A stretch of 53,347 nt of DNA from an uncultured Dorea sp. Its GTDB lineage: Bacteria; Bacillota; Clostridia; Lachnospirales; Lachnospiraceae. Positions 23,383 through 31,557 of this stretch are shown here, piece by piece (position 1 is the stretch's first letter; each line of letters opens with the position of its first letter). The notes under the pieces were generated by a model. The model was not told where the DNA came from. It saw only the letters and a program-made list of their open reading frames with translations, and did not search any database. The DNA is taken from contig CAJTZE010000023.1 in assembly GCA_910584265.1 (NCBI GenBank), positions 1 to 53,347 on the forward strand, in the 5' to 3' direction. A program made the translations under genes and the position numbers.

Positions 23383-25931
23383 TGAGAACAGAGGGGCAGA
23401 CAAGTAAATATCTGCTTTTAGCCAGCGTCGTCAGCATATTCAGCGTGATGCTGGCTTTGATTACGTCAGTGATGGTATGGGAGCTGTGGATGATCCCGAT
23501 CATAGTATTGGCCATGATCAGCGTATGGTGCCTTCACATTGGGAGGATTGGGTCGGAGGAGCTTTACGAAAACCTGTGTGCAGGAGTAATCCTGATCGAA
23601 TTCTTTTTCTTTGGGGTACATGCGGGCGGTCTTTATGATGTACCTGCGATTGTCTGTATCATGGTTCTCGTTTTTTCCATGCTGGATAGAAAGAACCTGG
23701 TGTATTTGGCGGCTTTTTTGTATGTGCTGGAGATTCTGTACCATGTTTTTGTTCTGCACACCATCACGTATGATATGGGAATGTGGGATGTGATACGGCT
23801 GGTGATCGGCTGTGTGGTGACGGCAGGCGCTGTGGCGATTGCAAGATACCGGATCAACAGGAGGCTGGAAGCAAGGAGCAGATATGAGAATGTGGCGGCG
23901 CAGCTGGCGACAGTAAGCCGGCAGAACGCGGATTTCCTATCCAATGTGTCTCATGAGTTTCGGACGCCGATTAATATGGTGATCGGAATCAGTGAGGTTA
24001 TGTTTGAAAAGGATCTTTCTCCGGAGATCCGGTCAGACATACAGTCTATACAGCTTGCAGGAAAGCGTCTGTCAAACCAGATTAATAATATTCTTGATTA
24101 TACAGAGATTGTAGAAGGCACATTGGTTCCGGCCAGAGAAGAATATATGATTACGTCAGTGCTCAATGATGTAATTACGATGGCGACCATGCAGGGAAGC
24201 AGGCAGCAGCTGGAGATGGTGTTTGATATTAATCTGAAGATGCCGGCAGTCCTTGTCGGAGATGCAGAAAAGATTTCCCATGTTCTGAAAATCCTGCTTG
24301 AGAATTCGCTCAAGTATACGGAAGAGGGGGGAATTAATGTCTGCCTGGAATTCCGGGAAGAGAGTTATGGGATAAATCTGGTCATTGATATTTATGATAC
24401 GGGTGTCGGCATGTCGGATTCTCAGCTTCTGCAGATATATGATGATTTTTATCAGGGAGATACCGGAAGCAGCCGTGTTTCAACCGGACTGGGACTCGGT
24501 ATTCCTATTGCAAGGGGGCTTCTTCATGCGATGGGCGGGTTTGTCCATTTTGACAGTAAGGGAACGTCTGGGCTGCATGCCCATATCACAATTCCTCAGG
24601 GAGTTGCAGATGATGCGCCGTGTATGTCGATCTCCAATGCAAATGAGCTTTGCATTGCGTGTTATTTCCGGCCGGAAAAATATAGCTGTGATGAGGTCAG
24701 GGGATATTATGACAGGCTGATCTATCATTTGGTGGAAGGACTCGGCGTAGAAGGATATCAGGCGCATAACTTTGAAGGACTGCTGAAATTACAGCGCACC
24801 CATGAATTGACCCACGTGTTTATTGCACAGGCAGAATATGAGGAGAACTATACATATTATGAAGAATTGGCAGATACACTCAATGTAGTAGTAATTGCAG
24901 AAAGTGAATATGCTTTGAGCAGAAACAGCAAGCTGCTTATGATCCGCAAGCCGTTTTTTGCGCTTTCGGTTGTGAACCTTTTAAATGGCGAGGTAAAGGA
25001 AAATGGATTTGAGGAGGCACAGAATGCGGGGCGCAGGCCGTTTTCCTGTGTAGGAGTACGGGCGCTTGCTGTTGATGACGAAGCTATGAATCTTGTGGTG
25101 GCAAAAGGCGTTCTTGGTAGTTACGGAATACAGGTGGATACCTGTCTAAGTGGAAGAGAAGCGGTAGGACGATGCAAAGATACTTCTTATGATATTATTT
25201 TCCTTGACCATATGATGCCGGGATTTGACGGCGTAGAGACGTTAAGACGTATCCGGGAGATCAACGACGGGATGTATAAGGATCTGCCGGTCATTGCTCT
25301 GACTGCGAATACGATTAGCGGTGCAAGAGAGATGTTCCGGAACGAGGGATTTACAGAATTTATACCGAAGCCTATCGAACGTGCCGTTTTAGAGAGGGTA
25401 CTCCGCAGGGTGCTGTCAAAGAAAAATATACAATACGGCGAGGAGCCGGTGGCTGAGGACCGTATACAGGAAGAGGCTGGGAATCCAGGATCAGGCTTTG
25501 TCCATAAGGAAATGAGAGAAGAGGAAGCTTCTGCGGATACTGCCGTGCCGGATACGATATTGCCGGCAGAGGAATCTCATATTCCTTGTGATATCCTCTC
25601 TAAGGCCGGTATTAATGTGGATATTGGGCTGGACTACTGCTGCGGGGAAGAGGATTTTTATTTGGAAATGCTCCGGATGTTCCACGGTCAGAGTGAAGAA
25701 AAGCGGGAAGAGATTATTTCTTTGTACGAGGCTTGTGATTGGAAGGAATATGCGGTGAAGGTCCATGCTTTGAAAAGCACGTCGTTGACGATTGGAGCAG
25801 AGCAGCTTTTTGAGCAGGCGAAAGCGTTAGAGCAGGCAGGAAAGAAAGAGGATGTGGAATATATCCGGGAGAATCATGATGAGCTTTTGCGTATGTATGA
25901 GGATCTCTGCAATAATATTGCCGGATTATAG
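23382..25931 (+). CDS. Hybrid sensor histidine kinase with receiver and Hpt domains
   Basis: The 849-residue protein has about five membrane segments (residues 10-155) and a HisKA domain with S-H-E-F-R-T-P (His 191). The HATPase domain (about 290-410) has L-L-E-N-S-L-K-Y, D-T-G-V-G-M and G-L-G-L-G-I. A divergent region (420-555) is probably a degenerate receiver, then an intact receiver (about 560-685, Asp 609 in F-L-D-H-M-M-P) and an Hpt domain (about 745-849, V-H-A-L-K-S-T-S, His 795). It could run a full His-Asp-His relay. The next gene encodes a related hybrid kinase lacking Hpt. Confidence 0.87.
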   Translation: MRTEGQTSKYLLLASVVSIFSVMLALITSVMVWELWMIPIIVLAMISVWCLHIGRIGSEELYENLCAGVILIEFFFFGVHAGGLYDVPAIVCIMVLVFSMLDRKNLVYLAAFLYVLEILYHVFVLHTITYDMGMWDVIRLVIGCVVTAGAVAIARYRINRRLEARSRYENVAAQLATVSRQNADFLSNVSHEFRTPINMVIGISEVMFEKDLSPEIRSDIQSIQLAGKRLSNQINNILDYTEIVEGTLVPAREEYMITSVLNDVITMATMQGSRQQLEMVFDINLKMPAVLVGDAEKISHVLKILLENSLKYTEEGGINVCLEFREESYGINLVIDIYDTGVGMSDSQLLQIYDDFYQGDTGSSRVSTGLGLGIPIARGLLHAMGGFVHFDSKGTSGLHAHITIPQGVADDAPCMSISNANELCIACYFRPEKYSCDEVRGYYDRLIYHLVEGLGVEGYQAHNFEGLLKLQRTHELTHVFIAQAEYEENYTYYEELADTLNVVVIAESEYALSRNSKLLMIRKPFFALSVVNLLNGEVKENGFEEAQNAGRRPFSCVGVRALAVDDEAMNLVVAKGVLGSYGIQVDTCLSGREAVGRCKDTSYDIIFLDHMMPGFDGVETLRRIREINDGMYKDLPVIALTANTISGAREMFRNEGFTEFIPKPIERAVLERVLRRVLSKKNIQYGEEPVAEDRIQEEAGNPGSGFVHKEMREEEASADTAVPDTILPAEESHIPCDILSKAGINVDIGLDYCCGEEDFYLEMLRMFHGQSEEKREEIISLYEACDWKEYAVKVHALKSTSLTIGAEQLFEQAKALEQAGKKEDVEYIRENHDELLRMYEDLCNNIAGL

Positions 25932-25964
25932 ATTTTTCTGCGTCTTGAGAGGAGGAGACATTGC

Positions 25965-28640
25965 GTGATTAGAAAATGGTTTGAAATGATCTTTGACCAT
26001 AAAATCAGTCTGAGGGAGCGTATGTTTCGTATGGCGACGTGGAGCTGCATGGTTGCGGCGGCCATTGTACTGCCAATGGGAAAGAGTGTGGTCAACTGGG
26101 TAATATTGGCGGCGGGTCTGATATTCATGGCGGCAGTTATGAGGGTCAGTATCCGGAAAGATTGTATTAATATAGGAGCGACTGCTATTGCGGTGCTGAT
26201 TCTGGTGCTTTTTCCCATCAGTTTCTTTTCTGCGGGCGGATTTTACAGCGGAGTGCCGGAATGGCTTGTCATTTATTTCATTTATATTAGTATTACTCTG
26301 GCGGGAAAACGGAAAATAGTGTTTTTTCTATTATGTATGATAGAGACGGAGCTTTGTTATTATATAGCGTTCCATTTTCCAGAATTTGCTGCACAGAATA
26401 CACAGAGGCAGTCGTTTTTTGATTCGGCGAATTCCGTTATTCTGGTGGGATTGGTGGCTAGTATATTAATTTTGTTTTTGAATAAGCTGTATGAGGATGA
26501 GAATAAGCTTTCCATACGGCAGAAAAAGGAGATTGAAGAGCTGAACAGGGCGGAGAATCACTTTTTCTCTAGTATGAGCCATGAGATCCGGACGCCTATC
26601 AATACGATTATCGGGTTAAATGAGATTATCCTGCGGGGGGATATTCCAGAGGATGTGGCAGAGAATGCAAGGAACATTCAGGGCGCCAGTAAGATGCTGC
26701 TTACATTGATCAACGATATACTGGATTTGTCCAAGATCAAATCCGGGAAGATGGAGATTGTGAATGTTTCTTATGAGACCGGAGCGGTTTTTTCGGAAAT
26801 TGTTAATATGATATGGATCAAAGCAAAGGAAAAAGGCCTGGAATTTAAGCTGCATGTAGATCCGTCTATTCCGAGTATGCTCTGCGGTGATGAGGTCCGC
26901 ATTAAGCAGGTTTTGATCAACCTCCTTAATAATGCCGTGAAGTACACAAAGGAAGGCTCTGTTACGCTTTCTGTCCGGTGTGAACGCCTGACGCTTAACC
27001 GGGTGCGGGTCTGGTATACGGTGGAGGATACAGGACAGGGAGTGAAAAAGGAAAATATTCCATATATCTTTAACGCGTTTAAGAGAGTTGATGAAGAAAA
27101 GAACCGGCATATTGAAGGGACCGGCCTGGGACTGAGTATTGTCCAGCAGCTTGTAGAGCTGATGGGAGGCGAGATAAGTGTCAATAGTGTCTATACCAAG
27201 GGTTCTAAGTTTATTGTGATGCTGGAACAGGATATCATTGATGACAGTGAACTGGGAACATTTACGCTGTCTTCCCGTACTCGCGTCCACAATGGGGAGC
27301 AGTACAAGCAGAGCTTTGAGGCGCCGGATTCGCATATACTTGTGGTAGATGATAATGAGATGAATCTGATGGTAGTGTGTAAGCTGCTTTCGGAGACAAA
27401 GATGCAGATTGATACGGCGTTAAGCGGTGCAGAATGTCTGCAGCTGACACAGAATCAACACTATGATTGCATCCTGATGGATCATTTGATGCCGGAGATG
27501 GATGGAATCCAGTGTTTTCATAAATTGCGCTCGCAGCCAGGAGGGCTGTGTCAGGATGTGCCGGTTATCGCACTGACTGCTAATGCGGGAAGTGATAACC
27601 AGCAGCTCTACCAGAAAGAAGGGTTCAGCGGTTATCTGGCGAAACCGGTCAGCGGTGCGCTGCTTGAGGCTGCGGTACTGAGTATTCTCCCGAAGGAACT
27701 GGTGAAACTGAATGAAGAGGCAAGCCAGGCTGAAATAGGAAAGGACATTTTGATTTTTGAACAGGCGAAAAGACAGGCTCTTGTGGTCACAACGGATAGT
27801 GTGTGCGATCTTCCGGAGTCGCTTAGGAAAAAATTTGGCATTTCCGTATGCCCATATTATGTCCGCACAGAAAAGGGCCGGTTTATGGATGATGTGGAGC
27901 TTACGGCAGATGAATTGCTTTACCATGTGGCGGAAGGTCAGAACGGGATTTCTATGTCTCCGGAGGTGGAAGATTACGAGCAGTTTTTTGCGAAAAAATT
28001 AATAGAGGCTCAGAGTGTGCTGCATATTACAATGGCGAAACATACAAGTAAAGGGTATTATAATGCCCTTGAGGCGGCGAAATCTTTTGAAAATGTTACT
28101 GTAGTTGACTCCGGCCATTTGTCAAGCAGTCTGGGGCTGTCCGTGCTGTATGCTGCTTCTATGGTGGAGCATCATGCTTCAAAGGAGGAAATAGTAAAGG
28201 CCGTGAAGTATCTCAGGAGCTATATTTCTTCGGCGTTTATTATTGACAGTACGCATCGGATGTGCCAGTCTGGGCAGATATCCAAAAGAATACAGGTGTT
28301 ATGTGATTCTCTGTTGCTGCATCCGGTCATTGTGCTGCGGAAAAGCAGGATGGTGGTCGGCAGCATGGAGATGGGTGATTTTTCACATGTGGCAAAGAGA
28401 TATGTCAGGAAGGTGCTTCGGGATGCGAAAAATATTGACCGGCGCATTTTGTTCATAACGTATGCCGGGATAGATAAGAAAAGGCTGCAGTATATTGAGT
28501 ATCTGGTACGCCAGTACTGTCCTTTTGAACGAGTTTACCTGCAAAAAGCGTCTTCTGCGATTGCAAGTAATTGCGGGGAAGGGGCGTTCGGCCTTCTGTT
28601 CATGAAAAAGAATGATATACAGTTTGACTTTGACGCGTAG
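25965..28640 (+). CDS. Hybrid sensor histidine kinase fused to a DegV (fatty-acid-binding) domain
   Basis: The 891-residue protein has membrane segments at about 20-165, HisKA with S-H-E-I-R-T-P (His 206), HATPase (about 310-425; L-L-N-N-A-V-K-Y, D-T-G-Q-G-V, G-L-G-L-S-I) and a receiver (about 460-580; Asp 506 in L-M-D-H-L-M-P). From about residue 605 to 885 comes a complete DegV domain: T-T-D-S-V-C-D-L-P, I-S-M-S-P-E-V-E-D-Y, V-D-S-G-H-L-S-S-S-L-G, I-I-D-S-T-H-R-M-C-Q-S-G-Q-I-S, L-L-L-H-P-V-I and G-E-G-A-F-G-L-L-F. DegV/FakB proteins bind fatty acids. The GTG start follows AGGAGGAGA. The domain order is continuous with no frameshift. Confidence 0.87.
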   Translation: MIRKWFEMIFDHKISLRERMFRMATWSCMVAAAIVLPMGKSVVNWVILAAGLIFMAAVMRVSIRKDCINIGATAIAVLILVLFPISFFSAGGFYSGVPEWLVIYFIYISITLAGKRKIVFFLLCMIETELCYYIAFHFPEFAAQNTQRQSFFDSANSVILVGLVASILILFLNKLYEDENKLSIRQKKEIEELNRAENHFFSSMSHEIRTPINTIIGLNEIILRGDIPEDVAENARNIQGASKMLLTLINDILDLSKIKSGKMEIVNVSYETGAVFSEIVNMIWIKAKEKGLEFKLHVDPSIPSMLCGDEVRIKQVLINLLNNAVKYTKEGSVTLSVRCERLTLNRVRVWYTVEDTGQGVKKENIPYIFNAFKRVDEEKNRHIEGTGLGLSIVQQLVELMGGEISVNSVYTKGSKFIVMLEQDIIDDSELGTFTLSSRTRVHNGEQYKQSFEAPDSHILVVDDNEMNLMVVCKLLSETKMQIDTALSGAECLQLTQNQHYDCILMDHLMPEMDGIQCFHKLRSQPGGLCQDVPVIALTANAGSDNQQLYQKEGFSGYLAKPVSGALLEAAVLSILPKELVKLNEEASQAEIGKDILIFEQAKRQALVVTTDSVCDLPESLRKKFGISVCPYYVRTEKGRFMDDVELTADELLYHVAEGQNGISMSPEVEDYEQFFAKKLIEAQSVLHITMAKHTSKGYYNALEAAKSFENVTVVDSGHLSSSLGLSVLYAASMVEHHASKEEIVKAVKYLRSYISSAFIIDSTHRMCQSGQISKRIQVLCDSLLLHPVIVLRKSRMVVGSMEMGDFSHVAKRYVRKVLRDAKNIDRRILFITYAGIDKKRLQYIEYLVRQYCPFERVYLQKASSAIASNCGEGAFGLLFMKKNDIQFDFDA

Positions 28641-28650
28641 GGAAAGAGTA

Positions 28651-28700
28651 TTGACATTTTAACTGGGAGATGCTAATGTTAAAAAAATATTGTATACAAT
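28651..28700 (+). promoter_or_regulatory. proC promoter region with a 12-base palindrome
   Basis: TTGACA (28651-28656) and TAATGT (28674-28679) are 17 bases apart. Ten bases downstream lies the perfect palindrome ATTGTATACAAT (28689-28700), in the expected early transcribed region, a usual place for a repressor operator. The 9-mer AATGCCGGG occurs twice just after it. Confidence 0.5.
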
Positions 28701-28737
28701 GCCGGGAATCGAATACAAAATGCCGGGAGGAAGAACA

Positions 28738-29532
28738 ATGAAAATAGGATTTATCGGAACAGGAAACATGGCATCGGCAATCATGGGCGGAGCGATCAAG
28801 AAGGGCGTTGTTACGCCGGAAGATATGATAGGAGCGGATGTATCTGCACCAGGAAGAGAAAAGGTCAGGACTCAGTTTGGAATTCAGGTAACAGCTGACA
28901 ATAAAGAAGTCGTTCAGAATGCAGATGTAGTATTTTTATCGGTAAAGCCGCAGTTTTATGGAGAGGTGATCAGCGGAATTAAGGACGAGTTCAGGCGGGA
29001 GCAGATTATCATTACGATTGCGCCGGGTAAGACGCTTGCATGGCTGAAGGAGCAGTTTGGCAGGGATGTGAAGCTTGTGCGCTGTATGCCGAATACTCCG
29101 GCGCTGGTTGGGGAAGGCATGACGGCTGCCTGCCCAAATGAATTGATTTCTGATGAGGACTTAGATACTGTAAAGAAAATTCTGGGAAGCTTTAGCTATG
29201 TGGAGATTGTTCCGGAGAGGCTGATGGATACGGTAACGGCGGTAAGCGGCAGTTCACCGGCGTTTGTGTTTCTGTTTATCGAGGCTATGGCAGACTCAGC
29301 TGTATGCTGCGGAATGCCGAGGGAACAGGCATATAAGTTTGCGGCGCAGGCAGTGCTGGGAAGCGCGAAGATGGTTATGGAGACCGGTAAGCATCCGGGA
29401 GAGCTGAAGGATATGGTATGCTCTCCGGCGGGAACGACCATCGGCGGTGTGCGTGTGCTGGAACAGGCGGGCTTTCGGAGTGCGGTATTCGAGGCGGTAA
29501 AAGAAGCGGAAGAAATTTCAAGAAGTCTATAA
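28738..29532 (+). CDS. proC: Pyrroline-5-carboxylate reductase
   Basis: The 264-residue protein starts with the NADP-binding motif M-K-I-G-F-I-G-T-G-N-M-A-S-A-I. It carries the family signatures V-R-C-M-P-N-T-P-A, A-V-S-G-S-S-P-A-F and C-S-P-A-G-T-T-I-G-G-V, the C-terminal dimer region. It catalyses the last step of proline synthesis. The ATG at 28738 follows GGGAGGA. An upstream ATG at 28690 would need the operator-like palindrome inside the coding region. Monocistronic, with a terminator right after the stop. Confidence 0.94.
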   Translation: MKIGFIGTGNMASAIMGGAIKKGVVTPEDMIGADVSAPGREKVRTQFGIQVTADNKEVVQNADVVFLSVKPQFYGEVISGIKDEFRREQIIITIAPGKTLAWLKEQFGRDVKLVRCMPNTPALVGEGMTAACPNELISDEDLDTVKKILGSFSYVEIVPERLMDTVTAVSGSSPAFVFLFIEAMADSAVCCGMPREQAYKFAAQAVLGSAKMVMETGKHPGELKDMVCSPAGTTIGGVRVLEQAGFRSAVFEAVKEAEEISRSL

Positions 29533-29533
29533 T

Positions 29534-29573
29534 AAAAAAGGATGGCAGATGTCTGAGAGCTGCCATCTTTTTA
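29534..29573 (+). terminator. proC terminator
   Basis: AAAAAAGGATGGCAG and CTGCCATCTTTTT pair around an 11-base loop directly after the proC stop, followed by T-rich sequence. Confidence 0.85.
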
Positions 29574-29615
29574 TTATAGGTAATCTTGCTCGCTATTTAT
29601 ACCTCCGGGAGGTTG

Positions 29616-29826
29616 TGACATTCTCTTTGCAGTACAGATTGACGGCGAGCGTATCCTGAACTTTAAAGAGGTAACCAGTAAGGGCATTCTGTGGGGAAGT
29701 ATCCTGGTGGCAGCCGCCGCAGGCGCTGCAAGAAGCGGTGCGAGGACGCTGCTTATCGAGAGGAACCCTTATCTGGGCGGAGAAGCGGCAAAGAGGGCAA
29801 TGCTCAGGCGGCGAACGGTACAGTAG
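29616..29826 (+). pseudogene. Remnant of an FAD-dependent oxidoreductase
   Basis: An open stretch without its own start reads to the TAG at 29824-29826 and contains A-A-A-A-G-A-A-R-S-G-A-R-T-L-L-I-E-R-N-P-Y-L-G-G. This is the second half of the Rossmann FAD-binding motif seen in FAD-dependent dehydrogenases and fumarate-reductase-like proteins. The leading G-x-G-x-x-G is degenerate and nothing of the rest of the protein follows. It is a relic of a lost gene. Confidence 0.5.
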
Positions 29827-30178
29827 ATATATCAGCAGAAGATATCAGTATGGGATTCTGACAGAGCTTCAGGATAAAGTGATAAATGCAGAGTTTAAAA
29901 ATGCCGGACTGGATGAAAGCAAGGCACATACACAGGTGAAGATTGGATTTGTCTGCGAGAAGGGTACCAGTGACTTGAATCTGTTTATCAATATGGCAAA
30001 AGTGAATCAGGTACCGGTTGATGAAATGAAGCTTGTTACGAAGGATGGGAAGCAGGAGGTTGAGCTGGTTCTTGATGGAAATATAAAAGAGGCGGGAATG
30101 AGACAATTCCTGTGCCAGACAGCAAAGGAGTCCGAAGGCTTTCGGATTATAGGGCGATATGCACGAAAACTGGAATAA
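29799..30178 (+). pseudogene. C-terminal remnant of an unidentified protein
   Basis: One frame begins G-K-E-G-N-A-Q-A-A-N-G-T-V-D-I-S-A-E-D-I-S and stops at a TGA near 29859. A shifted frame then runs to 30178 with V-I-N-A-E-F-K-N-A-G-L-D-E-S-K-A, L-N-L-F-I-N-M-A-K-V-N and M-R-Q-F-L-C-Q-T-A-K-E. No start codon with a ribosome binding site is evident. It follows directly on the oxidoreductase remnant, so a deletion may have joined two old genes. The family was not recognised. Confidence 0.35.
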
Positions 30179-30197
30179 CTTTTTAACAATATTACCA

Positions 30198-30226
30198 TAG
30201 ACATATCTTTTCTTGATTGCTACAAT
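30198..30226 (+). promoter_or_regulatory. pfkA promoter
   Basis: TAGACA (30198-30203) and TACAAT (30221-30226) are 17 bases apart, about 60 bases before the pfkA start. Confidence 0.5.
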
Positions 30227-30285
30227 ATTTGTGAATGTATTTTAGTCAGGATAAGTACATGAGATACTGGAAACGAGGTGTGACG

Positions 30286-31329
30286 ATGGAAAATGAAAAG
30301 AAGTATGCGGTAAGACGAATTGGAGTTCTGACTTCCGGCGGCGATGCTCCGGGTATGAATGCGGCAGTCCGCGCAGTAGTGCGTACGGCATTATTTATGG
30401 GCATTGAGGTAGTTGGAATCCGGCGCGGATGGCACGGGCTGATCAACGGAGATATGTTTCGTATGACAACCGGCGATGTTGCCCGGATTATCAATAAGGG
30501 CGGTACCATATTGTATACGGCCCGCAGTGAGGAGTTCAGGACAACGGAAGGACGCCGGAAAGCATATAATAACTGCCGTCTTTTTGGATTGGACGGGCTG
30601 GTGGCTATCGGCGGCGATGGAACCTTCAGCGGAGCATTGGCTCTTTCTAGCGAATTTCCTATTTCAGTGGTAGGTATACCGGGCACGATCGACAATGATA
30701 TCGGATGCAGCCATTATAGTATCGGGTATGATACGGCGGCTAATACAGCGATTGAGGCGATCGATAAGATCCGCGATACGATGCAGTCCCACGAGAGATG
30801 TTCCGTTATTGAAGTTATGGGACACCGGGCAGGTAATCTGGCTCTTTATGTAGGTATTGCTACAGGAGCAACAGCCGTTCTGATTCCAGAGGAGCCTTGG
30901 GACTTTGAGGCTCATGTGGCTGAGAAGATCCGCAGTGCACGTCTTGCCGGACGTACTCATTTTATGGTAATTGTAGCAGAGGGAGCAAAGCGCAGGTCTG
31001 ACGGAAGTCTGGACAATGATGAGGTAGGCAACGGCTCAGCCGGGTCACAGGTTGCAGATATGATCCGCGACGAACTTGGACTGGATCCGAGAGTAACGGT
31101 GCTTGGACATCTGCAGAGAGGCGGAGCGCCGTCGGCAAGAGACCGTGTGACAGCAACACGTATGGGATACGTTGCAGTACAGACATTGGCAGAAGGAAAG
31201 ACGAACCGCGTAATTGTCCGCCAGGATGGAATGCTGAAGGATATTGATATGGTGGAAGGCCTTAAGATGTCGAACAAACTGGACGAAGAGGAAAAGAAGG
31301 TTCTGAAGGCAATGACACTTTCATTTTAA
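30286..31329 (+). CDS. pfkA: 6-phosphofructokinase
   Basis: The 347-residue protein has the PFK motifs G-V-L-T-S-G-G-D-A-P-G-M-N-A, I-G-G-D-G-T-F and P-G-T-I-D-N-D (catalytic Asp). Also present are E-V-M-G-H-R-A-G and G-H-L-Q-R-G-G-A-P-S-A-R-D-R, which bind fructose 6-phosphate. It catalyses the committed step of glycolysis. The G-G-D-G-T signature is compatible with either ATP or pyrophosphate as donor; Gly at the fourth position favours ATP. The ATG at 30286 follows CGAGGTG. The longer upstream reading from 30235 lies in the promoter leader. Confidence 0.93.
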   Translation: MENEKKYAVRRIGVLTSGGDAPGMNAAVRAVVRTALFMGIEVVGIRRGWHGLINGDMFRMTTGDVARIINKGGTILYTARSEEFRTTEGRRKAYNNCRLFGLDGLVAIGGDGTFSGALALSSEFPISVVGIPGTIDNDIGCSHYSIGYDTAANTAIEAIDKIRDTMQSHERCSVIEVMGHRAGNLALYVGIATGATAVLIPEEPWDFEAHVAEKIRSARLAGRTHFMVIVAEGAKRRSDGSLDNDEVGNGSAGSQVADMIRDELGLDPRVTVLGHLQRGGAPSARDRVTATRMGYVAVQTLAEGKTNRVIVRQDGMLKDIDMVEGLKMSNKLDEEEKKVLKAMTLSF

Positions 31330-31353
31330 AGTTAAAGAATACATATTAGTGAT

Positions 31354-31393
31354 GGCCGGTATATTCCGCATTTGCGGGTATACCGGTTATTTT
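31354..31393 (+). terminator. pfkA terminator
   Basis: GGCCGGTATATTCCGC and GCGGGTATACCGGTT form a long imperfect stem with an ATTT loop, followed by ATTTT. Confidence 0.65.
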
Positions 31394-31557
31394 GATTGAG
31401 GATATTGAAAGAAAATCTGCATAAAAGGTTACTACAGAAAGGGTTACGCCGATATTTAATACAGAAGAAGCATTTAAACCGGGGGGAATGATCCGGGGAT
31501 CTGACCCGGCATGGAATATATTTCAGGTTAGAGACAAGAGAAACAGAGGCGGATGAT

